From Umezawaea endophytica (GTDB lineage: Bacteria > Actinomycetota > Actinomycetes > Mycobacteriales > Pseudonocardiaceae): 64,000 bases of DNA. The stretch lies in the NCBI RefSeq assembly GCF_025061645.1, contig NZ_JANYMP010000001.1:52120-116119 (forward strand), in the 5' to 3' direction. Below, one piece after another: positions 1 to 9,281 of this stretch. Position 1 is the stretch's first letter. Each line of letters begins with the position of its first letter. Made by a program: the position numbers and the translations under genes. The notes under the pieces were generated by a model. It was not told where the DNA came from. It saw only the letters and a program-made list of their open reading frames with translations, and did no database searches.

Positions 1-1425
1 GCCCATGAACGCGTGGTCGCCCTCGAACGGCTCGGGCAGCTTGAGGTAGGTCTCGATGGTGTAGCCGGACTCGAACCTCATCCGGTTGACCGGCGCCGTC
101 TCCGCCGCGCGCAGGATCGCGCCGCGGTCGGGGTTGCGCGCGCCGCCGAACCGCAGGCTCGCGTGGGCGGGCTGGGTGTCGTGGTGCTCGTTCGACCACG
201 TCAGGACTTCGGCGCCGTTCGCGTTCAGGTGCTGGACGGTGAGGTCGTTGCCGTTGCCGGTCAGGTCGCGGGCCACGCTGCCGGGTGCCACGGCCTGGCC
301 GTCGGCCCCGGCGGCGGGCAGACCGGCGGCGTCGAACCGCCAGTACGCCACGGTGTCCTTCACCAGCACCGCCGACGCGGGCCGCGGCTTCGGCAGCACC
401 GGGGGCGCGAACGCGGCGAAGCGGGTCCGGAAGTCGATCTCCACCGAGAAGCGGTCGGCGTCGCCGGTCAGCCGCGCGGTCTCGGTCTCCGGGACGGTGT
501 CGCCGCGGGTGAGCAGCCACGGGGAGTACGTCTCGACGTCGATCACGCCGCGGTCGAGGTCGAAGGTGTAGAACCGGACCATGCCCGCGCCGCCGTAGTA
601 ACGGTCCTGGTAGTTGGTGATGTGCAGGTGCACGGCGTTGCCGTGGTCGTTGGTGAGCGTGGTGCGGCCGGGCGGCCAGTAGTGCCCGTTGAGGGTGAGG
701 AACACCTGGTCGTTGCGCCGGATCAGGCCGTCCCACAGCCGCTGCCCGTGCGCGGACAGCTCGGCCCGCCCGCTGTCGGCGGACACCAGGTCGTGGGTGG
801 TGAGGATGACCGGCAGCGTCCGGTGGTCGTCGATCACCCGCTGCGCCCACGCCAGGCCGCGGTCGGACACCCGCCAGTCCAGCGCGAGCACCAGCCACTC
901 GCGACCGCCCGCCTTGACGACGTGGAAGCTGTTGTACCCCTTGGGTTCCATCCCGCCGAACGTCTTCATCCTGGCGAACCTGCTCGCCGGGAACGTCCGC
1001 GAGTACGGGGTGGACCCGCGCTGGTCGTCCGTGCTGCCGGGGATGTCGTGGTTGCCCGCCAGGACGCTGTAGGGCATGCGGCCGTCGATCGTGCGGAACA
1101 CCGCGTCGGCCGTGCGCATCTCGCGTTCGGTGCCGTGCTCGGTCACGTCGCCCAGGTGCGCCAGGAACACGACGTCGTCGCGCTTGAGCAGCGCCCGCAG
1201 GGTGTGGCGGACCGGCTCGGCGTCCGAACCACCCTCGTCCAGCAGGTACTGGGTGTCCGGCAGGACGGCGATCGTGAACCGCGAGTCGTCGCCGCCGGTC
1301 GACGACGTCCGCGCCGACGCCTCGGACCCCGTCGCGCCGAGCAGGGCCGCCGTGGCGGGCACGGTGAACGCCGCCTGCAACAGCGTGCGCCGACCGACGT
1401 CGCCGTGGAGTGGGTTGTCGGCCAT
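1..1425 (-). CDS. Tat-exported calcineurin-like phosphoesterase with C-terminal lectin-like domain (3' end outside window)
   Basis: Predicted secreted metallophosphoesterase; the substrate is unknown. The frame starts with ATG at 1425 behind a GGAGG-like site and stays open to base 1, so at least 475 residues are present and the C-terminus is missing. Residues 8-30 look like a twin-arginine signal (GRRTLLQAA followed by an Ala-rich hydrophobic stretch). Metallophosphoesterase motifs follow in order: PDTQ (about 57), LGDVTEHG (about 92), GNHD (about 124), TTHD (about 200) and NGHYW (about 230). From about residue 350 the sequence (VAYWRFD, then DLTGNGNDL) resembles a LamG/concanavalin-A-like lectin domain, which suggests binding to cell-surface or extracellular glycan. 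Domain calls come from visible motifs; the export route is inferred. Confidence 0.85.
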   Translation of the reverse strand, partial: MADNPLHGDVGRRTLLQAAFTVPATAALLGATGSEASARTSSTGGDDSRFTIAVLPDTQYLLDEGGSDAEPVRHTLRALLKRDDVVFLAHLGDVTEHGTEREMRTADAVFRTIDGRMPYSVLAGNHDIPGSTDDQRGSTPYSRTFPASRFARMKTFGGMEPKGYNSFHVVKAGGREWLVLALDWRVSDRGLAWAQRVIDDHRTLPVILTTHDLVSADSGRAELSAHGQRLWDGLIRRNDQVFLTLNGHYWPPGRTTLTNDHGNAVHLHITNYQDRYYGGAGMVRFYTFDLDRGVIDVETYSPWLLTRGDTVPETETARLTGDADRFSVEIDFRTRFAAFAPPVLPKPRPASAVLVKDTVAYWRFDAAGLPAAGADGQAVAPGSVARDLTGNGNDLTVQHLNANGAEVLTWSNEHHDTQPAHASLRFGGARNPDRGAILRAAETAPVNRMRFESGYTIETYLKLPEPFEGDHAFMG

Positions 1426-1555
1426 GTCGTGGTTCCTCCCGAGTCCGATGAGGACGCCAGCCTGTCGACCGCCCCCGCCCGGCGATCGACGTCCGGTCGA
1501 ACAACAGCCGCACACCGGCTGAAATCTCGACACCGGCCGCCGGTCGGACCGGCCG

Positions 1556-2113
1556 CTACCAGGTGTCCTGGAACAGGACGCCGCCCGAGGCGTCCAGCGC
1601 CCGCACGACGTGCTCGTCCACGAGCGGCCTGCCGACGACGGTGACCAGGAACGCGCCGGACTCGACCACGGCCGTCGCCACGGCCGTGCCGTCGAGCGTC
1701 GTCACGTGCACCGAGGCGACGGCGGGCGACACCCGACCCCACCACGTGCACTCGGCGCCGTCCTGGACGCACGCGGGCGCTGGACCGACGGTCAGCGGCG
1801 GGTCCTGCGCCGTGTTCACCCCGTCGCCGCCGGCGAGCATCGTCATCGTGGCGGGGTCGTCGGATTCGCACAGGGTCGACCACTGCTCCGCGACGATCAC
1901 GATCACGACGGCGCCGTCGGCGCGGGTCAGCGACGGTCCCAGCGTCACACCGCGCCGCTTCATGGCGCACATGTCGAACAGCTCCTGCGGCGTCGGCGGC
2001 ATCGTGATCGCGCTCGCCCACCCCTTCACCTTCGACGAGGTCGCCAACCCGGCCACCAGTACCGCGGCCAGGAACACGGCCAGCACGGTCACGCCGGCCC
2101 GCAACATCCTCAT
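1556..2113 (-). CDS. Small membrane-anchored or secreted hypothetical protein
   Basis: A 185-residue protein that I do not recognise as a family. Residues 4-26 (MLRAGVTVLAVFLAAVLVAG and following) form a hydrophobic N-terminal segment without a lipobox, so it is either a signal peptide or a single-pass anchor. The remainder is extracytoplasmic, beta-rich in appearance, with Cys residues near 49, 82, 115 and 122 that could form disulfides. It lies upstream of the phosphoesterase on the same strand with a 130-base gap, so co-transcription is possible but not shown. Confidence 0.6.
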   Translation of the reverse strand: MRMLRAGVTVLAVFLAAVLVAGLATSSKVKGWASAITMPPTPQELFDMCAMKRRGVTLGPSLTRADGAVVIVIVAEQWSTLCESDDPATMTMLAGGDGVNTAQDPPLTVGPAPACVQDGAECTWWGRVSPAVASVHVTTLDGTAVATAVVESGAFLVTVVGRPLVDEHVVRALDASGGVLFQDTW

Positions 2114-2196
2114 CAGGGGAGTATGGCCGACCCGCGGTGTGCCGCGCGGCCTTTTCCGGACCGGGGTACGGGTTCCGGCGGGCCGTCACGGCCGGG

Positions 2197-2538
2197 TCAG
2201 CGACGCCGGTCGGCGCAGGCGACGCACGTCCTGGCGGCGGGCAGCACCTCCAGGCGGCCGTCGCCGACGGGTCGGCCGCACCGCTCGCACACCCCGTAGG
2301 CGCCCGCCCTGATCCGGGCCTCGGCCAGGTCCAGTTCGCCGAGTTCGGTCCGCGCCATCTCCAGCAGTCCGGCGACCTGCGCGCGCTCGAACGCGATCGT
2401 CACGCCCTCGGGGTCGTGCTCGTCGTCGTTCGACGTCCACTCGGACGCCTCCTTGATGCCCGCCAGCCGCCGGGACAGCGACGTGACCACGTCGGTCAGG
2501 TCGGCCCGTCGCTCGGCGACCCGCTGGATGGCGTCCAC
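2197..2538 (-). CDS. TraR/DksA-type C4 zinc finger protein
   Basis: A 113-residue protein with an N-terminal helical region and a C-terminal C4 zinc finger: CERC (about 83-86), then 17 residues on CVAC. The spacing and the GAYGVCERCGRPV context are typical of the TraR/DksA family, which binds in the RNA polymerase secondary channel; many actinobacterial members are uncharacterised. The same frame is open further upstream, but the GTG at 2538 (VDAIQRVAERR) is preferred because it has GGAACG just upstream and avoids overlapping the divergent membrane-protein gene at 2624. The DksA acidic tip (DxxDxA) is not obvious, so a true DksA-like transcription role is unproven. Confidence 0.75.
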   Translation of the reverse strand: MDAIQRVAERRADLTDVVTSLSRRLAGIKEASEWTSNDDEHDPEGVTIAFERAQVAGLLEMARTELGELDLAEARIRAGAYGVCERCGRPVGDGRLEVLPAARTCVACADRRR

Positions 2539-2623
2539 CCCCGTTCCAACGGTCCACGCCGCTCGGCTGTTCCGCACGTCCGGGTAGGGTTCCGACCACC
2601 CGGTCGACCCACGAGGAACCCGA

Positions 2624-3004
2624 ATGATCGCTGTACTGCCCGTCGTGCTCACGGTCGTCGCGCTGCTGGCGGGCCTGGGCGCCCTCGTGATGCTCATCGC
2701 CGACCGGCCGCTGGTCCTCGGTTCGAAGCCGACCACGGCGCTGCTGGTCGCGCTGGTGCTGCTGGAGATCGGCCTGCTGGTGCAGGCGGTGGTCGGGGTG
2801 GTGCTGCTGAACGGCACGGACCGGGAGGTCGACGGGCTGACCTTCGTCGGCTACCTCTTCGGGCCCGTGGTGATCGTGCCGGTGGCCGTGGTGTGGGGGC
2901 TGTCCGAGCGCACCCGGTTCGGGCCCGGTGTGCTGCTGGTCGGCTGCCTGAGCGTGCCGGTGATGATCCTGCGCCTCACGCAGATCTGGGCGGGCCATGC
3001 CTGA
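2624..3004 (+). CDS. Small four-helix integral membrane protein
   Basis: A 126-residue protein, almost entirely hydrophobic, with four predicted membrane helices (about 2-25, 37-60, 74-93, 100-120) and short charged loops (STGLDR-like NGTDREVDG at about 64-72). It starts at ATG 2624 behind GAGGAACCC. The stop overlaps the start of the next gene by eight bases, so the two are translationally coupled and probably act as a pair. Similar two-gene membrane cassettes are common in actinomycetes but have no assigned function that I know. Confidence 0.7.
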   Translation: MIAVLPVVLTVVALLAGLGALVMLIADRPLVLGSKPTTALLVALVLLEIGLLVQAVVGVVLLNGTDREVDGLTFVGYLFGPVVIVPVAVVWGLSERTRFGPGVLLVGCLSVPVMILRLTQIWAGHA

Positions 3005-3413
3005 GCCGACGACCGACCTGTCCGAGGCCACCCGCTCGGGGCCCGGCCGCCTCCTCATCGCCGTGTACGGGATCTTCGCGCTCGCCGCGACCGCCCGCTC
3101 CGCCGTGCAGATCGGGACCCGCTTCTCCGAGGCGCCGCTGCCCTACCTGCTGTCCGCGTTCGCGGCCCTGGTCTACATCCTCGCGACGGTGGCGCTGGCG
3201 CGCGGCGACGGCACGTCCCGCCGGGTGGCGTTCGTCTCGTGCGCGGTCGAACTCGCCGGGGTCCTCGTCGTCGGCGCGGTCAGCCTCCTCGTCCCCGACG
3301 CCTTCCCGGACGCCACCGTCTGGTCCGGGTTCGGCAGCGGGTACGGCTTCATCCCGCTGGTCCTGCCCGTGCTGGGCCTGCTGTGGATCCGCCGGGTCAA
3401 CGCCAGGGCGTAG
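2997..3413 (+). CDS. Small four-helix integral membrane protein, partner of preceding gene
   Basis: A 138-residue membrane protein with a 16-residue polar N-terminus followed by four hydrophobic segments (about 18-36, 46-66, 77-98, 113-131) and a basic C-terminus (RRVNARA). The loop before the last helix is Gly-rich (SGFGSGYGF). It overlaps the preceding membrane-protein gene by eight bases. Its stop is one base from the stop of the convergent permease gene, leaving no room for a separate terminator. Function unknown. Confidence 0.7.
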   Translation: MPEPTTDLSEATRSGPGRLLIAVYGIFALAATARSAVQIGTRFSEAPLPYLLSAFAALVYILATVALARGDGTSRRVAFVSCAVELAGVLVVGAVSLLVPDAFPDATVWSGFGSGYGFIPLVLPVLGLLWIRRVNARA

Positions 3414-3414
3414 G

Positions 3415-4242
3415 TCAGCCCTTCACCGCCCCGGCCGTCAGCCCCGCCACGATCCGGCGGTTGGCGACCAGGAACGCCAGCAGCGGCGGGATCGTGATGA
3501 GCAGGATGTTCGTGAACAGCAGGTTGTACTGCGTGCCGTACTGGCTCTGGAAGTTGTAGAGCGTCAACTGCACGGTGACGTTCTTGTCGCCCGGCAGGAA
3601 GTACAGCGGGTTGGTGAAGTCGTTGTAGACGACCACGGACTGCACGACGACGGCCGTCACGGCGACCGACCGCATCAGCGGGAACACCACCAGGAAGAAG
3701 ACGCGGAACGGGCCCGCGCCGTCGATCACCGCCGAGTCGTCCAGTTCGCGCGGGACGGTGGCGAGGAAGTTGCGGAACAGCAGGACGCAGAACGACAGGC
3801 CGAACGCGACCTCGATCAGGATCAGGCCGGTCATGGTCCGGAACAGCCCGAGCCCTTGCAGCACGCGGATCGTGGGCACCACGGCGGGCGGGATGATCAG
3901 ACCGGACAGCACCACGAAGTCGACGACCTTCGTCCACCGGCCGGGGCGGCGTTGCAGCACGAACGCCACCATCGCCGCCAGCACGACCATCACCGCCACG
4001 CTGGCGACGGTGAGGATCGCGCTGTTCACGAACGCGATGATCAGCGTGTAGTCGCGGGCGGTCACCACGTCGACGAAGTTCTGCGCGAACCGGAACTGCC
4101 GGGGCCAGGAGAAGTCCAGCTCGGCCGACTGGGCGCGGTCCTTGAACGCGGTGAGCACGACGAACGCGAACGGCACCAGGAACACCACGGCCGACGCCAG
4201 GATCGCGACACCGCCCAGCACGTACCTCCCGCGCGGCCTCAC
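3415..4242 (-). CDS. Carbohydrate ABC transporter permease, MalG type
   Basis: A 275-residue inner-membrane permease, the last gene of the sugar-uptake operon. Six membrane helices are visible, starting with VLGGVAILASAVVFLVPFAF. The cytoplasmic EAA loop is present at about residues 175-195 (PRELDDSAVIDGAGPFRVFF), the site that contacts the ATPase. The chosen GTG start at 4242 shares the four bases GTGA with the upstream permease's stop, a standard coupling arrangement; the long open frame upstream of it belongs to a different frame of that permease. No ATPase gene is present in this operon, so a shared MsiK-like ATPase elsewhere is the likely energy source (inference from other actinomycetes). 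Confidence 0.9.
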   Translation of the reverse strand: MRPRGRYVLGGVAILASAVVFLVPFAFVVLTAFKDRAQSAELDFSWPRQFRFAQNFVDVVTARDYTLIIAFVNSAILTVASVAVMVVLAAMVAFVLQRRPGRWTKVVDFVVLSGLIIPPAVVPTIRVLQGLGLFRTMTGLILIEVAFGLSFCVLLFRNFLATVPRELDDSAVIDGAGPFRVFFLVVFPLMRSVAVTAVVVQSVVVYNDFTNPLYFLPGDKNVTVQLTLYNFQSQYGTQYNLLFTNILLITIPPLLAFLVANRRIVAGLTAGAVKG

Positions 4243-5120
4243 AGCTCCACCCGCTTGCGGCCCAGCGCCCACGACAGCGGCAGCACGATCACCGTCACCA
4301 CCAGGAACAGCACGACGTTGCCCGCGGTCGACAGCCCGAAGAACCCGGCCTGGTACTGCTTGTAGATCACCGACGCGATCACGTCCGAGGTGAAGCCGGG
4401 ACCGCCGCGGGTCATGGTCCAGATCAGGTCGAACGACCGCAGGCCGCCGATCAGCGACAGGATGACGACCGTCACCGTCGCCGGGCGGCACAGCGGCAGC
4501 AGGATGTGCCGGAACGTGGTGAACCGGCCCGCGCCGTCGACCCTGGCGGCCTCGAAGTACTCGCTCGGGATGGACACGATCCCGGCGATGTAGATCAGGG
4601 TCGCCAGCCCGACGCCCTTCCACACGTCGACGAGCGCCACCGACAGCAGCGCGGACGACGGGTCGGTCAGCCACGCGGGTCCCCGCACGCCGAGGACGGC
4701 GAGCGCGTCGTTGATCAGCCCGCCGTTCGGCTGCATGAGGACGGTGAACGTGATGCCCACGCCGATGGTGCTGACGAGGACCGGGAAGAACACGACCGAG
4801 CGCAGGTAGGCGCGGCCGACGATGTCGGAGGTGAGCAGCACCGCGAGCGGCAGCGCGAGGACGACCTTGAGCCCGGACGTCACCACGGCGTAGACCAGGG
4901 TGTTCGTCAGGCCCTTCACCAGCGCGGGCTCCTGGAAGAACACGACGAAGTTCTCCAGGCCGATGAACTCGTGGTCGAACAGCGTCCACCTGGTCAGGCT
5001 GAAGTAGAACGACGCGAAGGTCGGGACCAGGAACAGGGTCCCGTAGACGACCGCGGCGGGCAGGTAGAACCAGTGCGGGTAGACCGACCCGGCCCGGTGC
5101 CGCCGCCGCGGTCCCGCCAC
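4239..5120 (-). CDS. Carbohydrate ABC transporter permease, MalF/UgpA type
   Basis: A 293-residue permease with six membrane segments, beginning at YPHWFYLPAAVVYGTLFLVP. The EAA motif lies at about residues 190-210 (PSEYFEAARVDGAGRFTTFRH). It should form a heterodimer with the MalG-type permease encoded downstream and receive sugar from the lipoprotein upstream. GTG at 5120 is taken as start because it follows the binding-protein stop by only two bases, and the N-terminus it gives (VAGPRRRHRAG) is a typical short basic tail before the first helix. Confidence 0.9.
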   Translation of the reverse strand: MAGPRRRHRAGSVYPHWFYLPAAVVYGTLFLVPTFASFYFSLTRWTLFDHEFIGLENFVVFFQEPALVKGLTNTLVYAVVTSGLKVVLALPLAVLLTSDIVGRAYLRSVVFFPVLVSTIGVGITFTVLMQPNGGLINDALAVLGVRGPAWLTDPSSALLSVALVDVWKGVGLATLIYIAGIVSIPSEYFEAARVDGAGRFTTFRHILLPLCRPATVTVVILSLIGGLRSFDLIWTMTRGGPGFTSDVIASVIYKQYQAGFFGLSTAGNVVLFLVVTVIVLPLSWALGRKRVEL

Positions 5121-5122
5121 GG

Positions 5123-6442
5123 CTACCAACCCGGTATCCCGAGCTGCTTGGCCTGCTTCTCCACGTCCCGGTCGTAGAGCGCCGCGCCGTCGGCCGCCGA
5201 CCGGATGCCGGAGCCGACCTCGACGGTGATCTGCTCCAGCGCGGGGCCCTTGATGGGCGAGACGAACTCCAGCGCGGGAGTCGTGCGCCCGGCGGCGTCG
5301 AAGTACGGCAGCATGTCCCGCACGGCTCGCGGCAGGTCGTCGGGCAGCGGGCAGTCCTTCACGACGTACGGCCCGGTCGGCGCGTAGGCCTTGGTCTGCG
5401 CCTCGCAGCCCTCGCTGCTCGCGATGAACGCGAGGAACTCCTTGGCCGCCTTCAGCTTGGCGCCCTCGGTGGTCTTGGGGATGTAGATCCCGGCCGGGGT
5501 CCAGACGGTGAGGCCGTTCTTGGCGGCGTCGTCGCCGGGCAGCGCGAAGAACCCGACGTCGTCGGCCTGGTCCGAGTGGTTCGCGACGAGCGTGCCGACG
5601 ACGAACGTCAGGATCGGGAAGTGCGCGCCCTCCCCCGCGGCGAGCTGCCGGAGCCCGCCCTCGTACTTGGTGGAGGCGAAGTCCGCGGTGAGGTACCCGG
5701 CGTCGTGGACCTCTTGCAGGCGCTGGAAACCCTTGAGCGCGGCGGGCGACCTGGCGTAGCTGGTCTTGTTGGCCGTGTAGTCCTCGGCGAAGCGAGGTTC
5801 CGCGGCGGCGACGTTGTGGAAGTCGGCGAGCACGAAGATCTGCGACGTCCAGGTGTCCTGGTAGGTCTGGATCACCGGCGCGACGCCCGCAGCCTTGATC
5901 TTCGCGTTGTTCGCCATGAACTCGGCCCACGTCTTGGGCACCTGGAGGCCGAGCCGGTCGTAGACGGCCCTGTTGTACAGCACGCCACCGCCCATGGCGC
6001 CGCCGATCGGGACGCCGTACACCTCGTCCCCCGCGGAGACGGTGGGGAAGAACGTGTCCTGGATGTTGCCGAGGAAACCCTCGCCCTTCAACGACACCAG
6101 GGTCTCCGCGGGTTTCAGCGCCTGGAGCAGCGAACCCGAGTTGTACAGGAACACGTCGGTCATGTCCCCTGTGGACAGACGCGTCTTCACGACGTTGTCG
6201 CCCTCACCGCCCTGCGGGCGCACCTCGACCTTCACCTCGACGTCCGGGTTCTTCTCGGTGAACGCCTTGGCGAGTCCTTCGGCGGGGCGCACGCTCGCGT
6301 CGGAGTTGTCGACCAGGAACGTGAGCGAGACCTTGTCGCCGTCGCTGGAGCCGAGGTCGCCGGGACTGCACGACGCGAGCGCGAGCGCCGCGACCAGGAC
6401 CGCGGCGAGTCCGGTCCACCGGGAACGGTGTGGGGGTTTCAT
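5123..6442 (-). CDS. Extracellular sugar-binding lipoprotein of ABC transporter
   Basis: A 439-residue family 1 solute-binding protein. The signal peptide is LAAVLVAALALASC with the lipobox cysteine at about residue 25, so it is lipid-anchored outside the membrane. The mature domain shows the usual features: an N-terminal VSLTFLVDNSD strand, MTDVFLYNSGSLLQALKP, GVPIGGAMGGGVLYNRAVYDRLGL and PKTWAEF. ATG at 6442 has a strong GGAGGTCCCG site and is preferred over the open frame upstream. It lies 25 bases after the rhamnosidase gene, so the likely cargo is a rhamnose-containing oligosaccharide or glycoside; that specificity is inferred only from context. Confidence 0.9.
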   Translation of the reverse strand: MKPPHRSRWTGLAAVLVAALALASCSPGDLGSSDGDKVSLTFLVDNSDASVRPAEGLAKAFTEKNPDVEVKVEVRPQGGEGDNVVKTRLSTGDMTDVFLYNSGSLLQALKPAETLVSLKGEGFLGNIQDTFFPTVSAGDEVYGVPIGGAMGGGVLYNRAVYDRLGLQVPKTWAEFMANNAKIKAAGVAPVIQTYQDTWTSQIFVLADFHNVAAAEPRFAEDYTANKTSYARSPAALKGFQRLQEVHDAGYLTADFASTKYEGGLRQLAAGEGAHFPILTFVVGTLVANHSDQADDVGFFALPGDDAAKNGLTVWTPAGIYIPKTTEGAKLKAAKEFLAFIASSEGCEAQTKAYAPTGPYVVKDCPLPDDLPRAVRDMLPYFDAAGRTTPALEFVSPIKGPALEQITVEVGSGIRSAADGAALYDRDVEKQAKQLGIPGW

Positions 6443-6467
6443 CGGGACCTCCGGGGCTGGGTGCGGT

Positions 6468-9266
6468 TCAGCGGTCGGCGTCGGCGGGCCGCGCCAGCAG
6501 CCGGTCGAGGCGCGATCGGAGTTCGTCGACGCCGCGGGTGAACGCGCCGTGGGCGAGCGCGGCGGGCAGTGCCGCCGCCGGGGCGTCGAGGTGGGGCAGC
6601 AGGCGGACGGCCGCCTGCCGCTCGCCGTCGACCACCTCGGCGGCGACGGCGGCCTCCACCACCGCCGTCCACGTCGGGTGGTGGTCGAGGACGTCGCGCA
6701 CGGTGGCGTCGGCGGGCGGGAACGGTTCCGCGACCACGGGATCGGGCACGCGCCACTCGTGGCGCCCGTGGTCGACGGCGACCGGGTCGGGCACGCCGGG
6801 GACGTGCACGGTGGCGGTGGCGCCGACGGGGACGACCACCGAGAGCGTGAGTTCACCGTCCGCGCGGCGCCAGGAGACGGCGGCCTCGCCGTAGGGCGTG
6901 AGGTGGCGGGCCGACGCCCAGGTGAGGCCTTCGCGGAGCAGCGGTCGCACGCTCAGCTCGCGGTAGCCGGGCCGGGCGGGCGCCAGTCCGGCGACGGACC
7001 GGTGCAGCCAGTCGGCGACCGCGCCCAGCGCGTAGTGGTTGAACGACGTCATCTCGCCGGGGTTGACGGAGCCGTCGGGCAGCATGCTGTCCCACCGCTC
7101 CCACACCGTCGTGGCGCCCATGGTGACCGGGTGCAGCCACGACGGGGACCCGGTCTGGAGCAGCAGCCGGTAGGCGACGTCGAGGTGCCCCGACACCGTC
7201 AGCGCGTCCATGACCAGCGGCGTGCCGACGAACCCGGTGCCGATCCGGAACCCGGCCGCCCGCACGAGGTCCGCGAGCCGGTCACCCGCGCGGGTCCGCT
7301 GCTCCGCCGTGGGCAGCAGGTCCCACACCAGTGCCAGCGCGTACACCGTCGGCGCGTCGCTGAGCACCCGCCCGCCCGCCGTGACGTACTCGCGGACGAA
7401 CGCGTCGCGGACCCGTGAGGCCAGTTCCGCGTACCGCGCGGCCCCGGCCTCGTCGCCCAGCAGGAGGGCGCTGTCGGACACGACCCGCGCGGACTTCGCC
7501 AGGTGGGCGGTGGCGATCACGTCGGGGTCGGCCTTGGCCGCGAAGGGGTTGTCCGGCGGCGCGTCGGGGTCGAGCCAGTCGCCGAACTGGAAGCCGCCCG
7601 ACCAGAGCAGGTCGGCACCCGCCAGGCCCGCCGCGTGGTCGACCCAGGCCCGCATGCTCGGCCACTGCGCGCGCAGCACCTCCAGGTCCCCCGTGCGCTG
7701 GTACAGCGTCCACGGCACGAGCGCCGCGGCGTCCGCCCACGCCGCGGCGGCCCGTGGCGCCCCCGGCAGCACGTCGGGCACGACGAACGGCACCGAGCCG
7801 TCCTCGTGCTGGTCGGCGGCGAGGTCCGCGAGCCAGGAGGTGAGGAACCCCGTGCTGTCGAACAGGAAGCAGGCCGTGGCGGCGAAGACCTGGATGTCAC
7901 CGGTCCAGCCCAGCCGCTCGTCGCGCTGCGGGCAGTCGGTCGGCACGTCCAGGAAGTTGCCCCGCGCGCTCCACACGACGTTGTCGTGCAGGCGGGCGAG
8001 GAGGTCGTTCGAGCAGTCGAACCAGCCCGTGCGGCGCAGGTCGGTGCCGACCACGACCGCCAGCAGGTCCTCCGCCCGCAGGTCGGGAACGCCCGTGACC
8101 TCCGCGTACCGGAAGCCGTGGAACGTCAGCGCCGGTTCGAGCACGGGTCGGCCGCCCGCCGCCACATAGGTGTCCGTCGCCCGTGCCGTGCGCAGCGGAC
8201 GGACGCCGAGTTCCCCGTCCTCCAGCACCTCGGCGTGCCGCACCACCACCTCGTCCGCGACGGCCCGGTCCCCCACCAGCAGCCGGACCCAGCCGACGAC
8301 GTTCTGGCCGAAGTCGACCAGCGTGGCGCCGCGCGGGAACGTCCAGACCTCCACGGCGGGCAGGACGTCGGTGATCCGCACCGGCGGCCCGTCGGGGGCG
8401 ACCAGCCGGTCGAGGCGGCTGTCGAGCACGTCGACCGGGCCCTCGGGCCGGGCCGCGGGGCGCAGGTCGGTCCGCTGGCCGTCGTACAGGTCGTCCGCCA
8501 CCACGTCGCTCTCGCGCGCCGTCCACGAGCCGTCGGTGGCCAGGACGTGCACCGCCCCGTCGCGCGTGGTCACCTCCAGTTGGGCCAGCAGCGCGAGCCG
8601 GTCGCCGTAGGTCGCGCGCCGCCCGGTGAAGCCCAGCCTGCCCCGGAACCACCCGTTGCCGAGCAGCACCTCCAGGACGTTGGCGCCGGGGCGGACCAGC
8701 TCGGTAACGTCGTGGGTCCGGTGGCGCAGCCGGTGGTCGTAGCCGGTCCAGCCGGGCGCCAGCACCTCGTCGCCGACGCGGTGGCCGTTCAGCTCGGCGA
8801 CGTAGACCCCGTGCGCCGTCGCGTGGAGGCGGGCGGAGACGACGTCGCCCGGAACGGTCAGCTCGCCGCGCAGGACCGGCGCGGGGGCGTCCAGGCCGCC
8901 GACGGTCCGGGGGCTGACCAAGCGCGCCGTCCAGTCGTCGACGGCGAGCAGCCCGGCCTCGACGTCGGTCGGGTCGCTCCACCCGGTCCAGTCGTCGTCG
9001 CGGACCCGGACGCGCACCCGGACCCGTTCGCGCGACTCCAGCGGCGCCCCCGGCCACGGGACCAGGACCTGGTCCCCGGACTCGACATCGAAGCTCCGCG
9101 CGTCCCCGGTCCCACGGGTCAGCTCCACCTCGTAGGCCCGTTGGCGGAAGCCGGGTTCGGCCTCCGGGAGGTACCACGACAGCCGCGGGCGGGCGTGGCC
9201 CACGCCCAGCGCCGGGCCGGGGTGGTGCTCGAACCGGAGACCGGTCGGGGGTGCGGCGCCGGGCAT
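6468..9266 (-). CDS. Alpha-L-rhamnosidase, GH78 family
   Basis: A 932-residue glycosidase expected to release terminal L-rhamnose from glycosides. The N-terminal half has the beta-sandwich modules of bacterial rhamnosidases (GLRFEHH, PRLSWYLPEA; LHATAHGVYVAELNGHRVGDEVLAPGWT). The (alpha/alpha)6 catalytic domain carries the GH78 signature DCPQRDERLGWTGD at about 440-455, including the acidic residues used for catalysis, and the later WERWDSMLPDG/SFNHYALGAVADWLHRSVAG block at about 715-755. No signal peptide is seen, so it acts in the cytoplasm on imported substrate. It is the first gene of the operon; ATG 9266 follows GAGGAGGAC. A LacI-like palindrome sits just upstream. Confidence 0.93.
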   Translation of the reverse strand: MPGAAPPTGLRFEHHPGPALGVGHARPRLSWYLPEAEPGFRQRAYEVELTRGTGDARSFDVESGDQVLVPWPGAPLESRERVRVRVRVRDDDWTGWSDPTDVEAGLLAVDDWTARLVSPRTVGGLDAPAPVLRGELTVPGDVVSARLHATAHGVYVAELNGHRVGDEVLAPGWTGYDHRLRHRTHDVTELVRPGANVLEVLLGNGWFRGRLGFTGRRATYGDRLALLAQLEVTTRDGAVHVLATDGSWTARESDVVADDLYDGQRTDLRPAARPEGPVDVLDSRLDRLVAPDGPPVRITDVLPAVEVWTFPRGATLVDFGQNVVGWVRLLVGDRAVADEVVVRHAEVLEDGELGVRPLRTARATDTYVAAGGRPVLEPALTFHGFRYAEVTGVPDLRAEDLLAVVVGTDLRRTGWFDCSNDLLARLHDNVVWSARGNFLDVPTDCPQRDERLGWTGDIQVFAATACFLFDSTGFLTSWLADLAADQHEDGSVPFVVPDVLPGAPRAAAAWADAAALVPWTLYQRTGDLEVLRAQWPSMRAWVDHAAGLAGADLLWSGGFQFGDWLDPDAPPDNPFAAKADPDVIATAHLAKSARVVSDSALLLGDEAGAARYAELASRVRDAFVREYVTAGGRVLSDAPTVYALALVWDLLPTAEQRTRAGDRLADLVRAAGFRIGTGFVGTPLVMDALTVSGHLDVAYRLLLQTGSPSWLHPVTMGATTVWERWDSMLPDGSVNPGEMTSFNHYALGAVADWLHRSVAGLAPARPGYRELSVRPLLREGLTWASARHLTPYGEAAVSWRRADGELTLSVVVPVGATATVHVPGVPDPVAVDHGRHEWRVPDPVVAEPFPPADATVRDVLDHHPTWTAVVEAAVAAEVVDGERQAAVRLLPHLDAPAAALPAALAHGAFTRGVDELRSRLDRLLARPADADR

Positions 9267-9281
9267 GGTCCTCCTCGGGAG

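Noticed and set aside
2137..4365. A 742-codon plus-strand frame across the small membrane genes and permeases
   Set aside because: It spans several real genes in other frames and has low-complexity composition.
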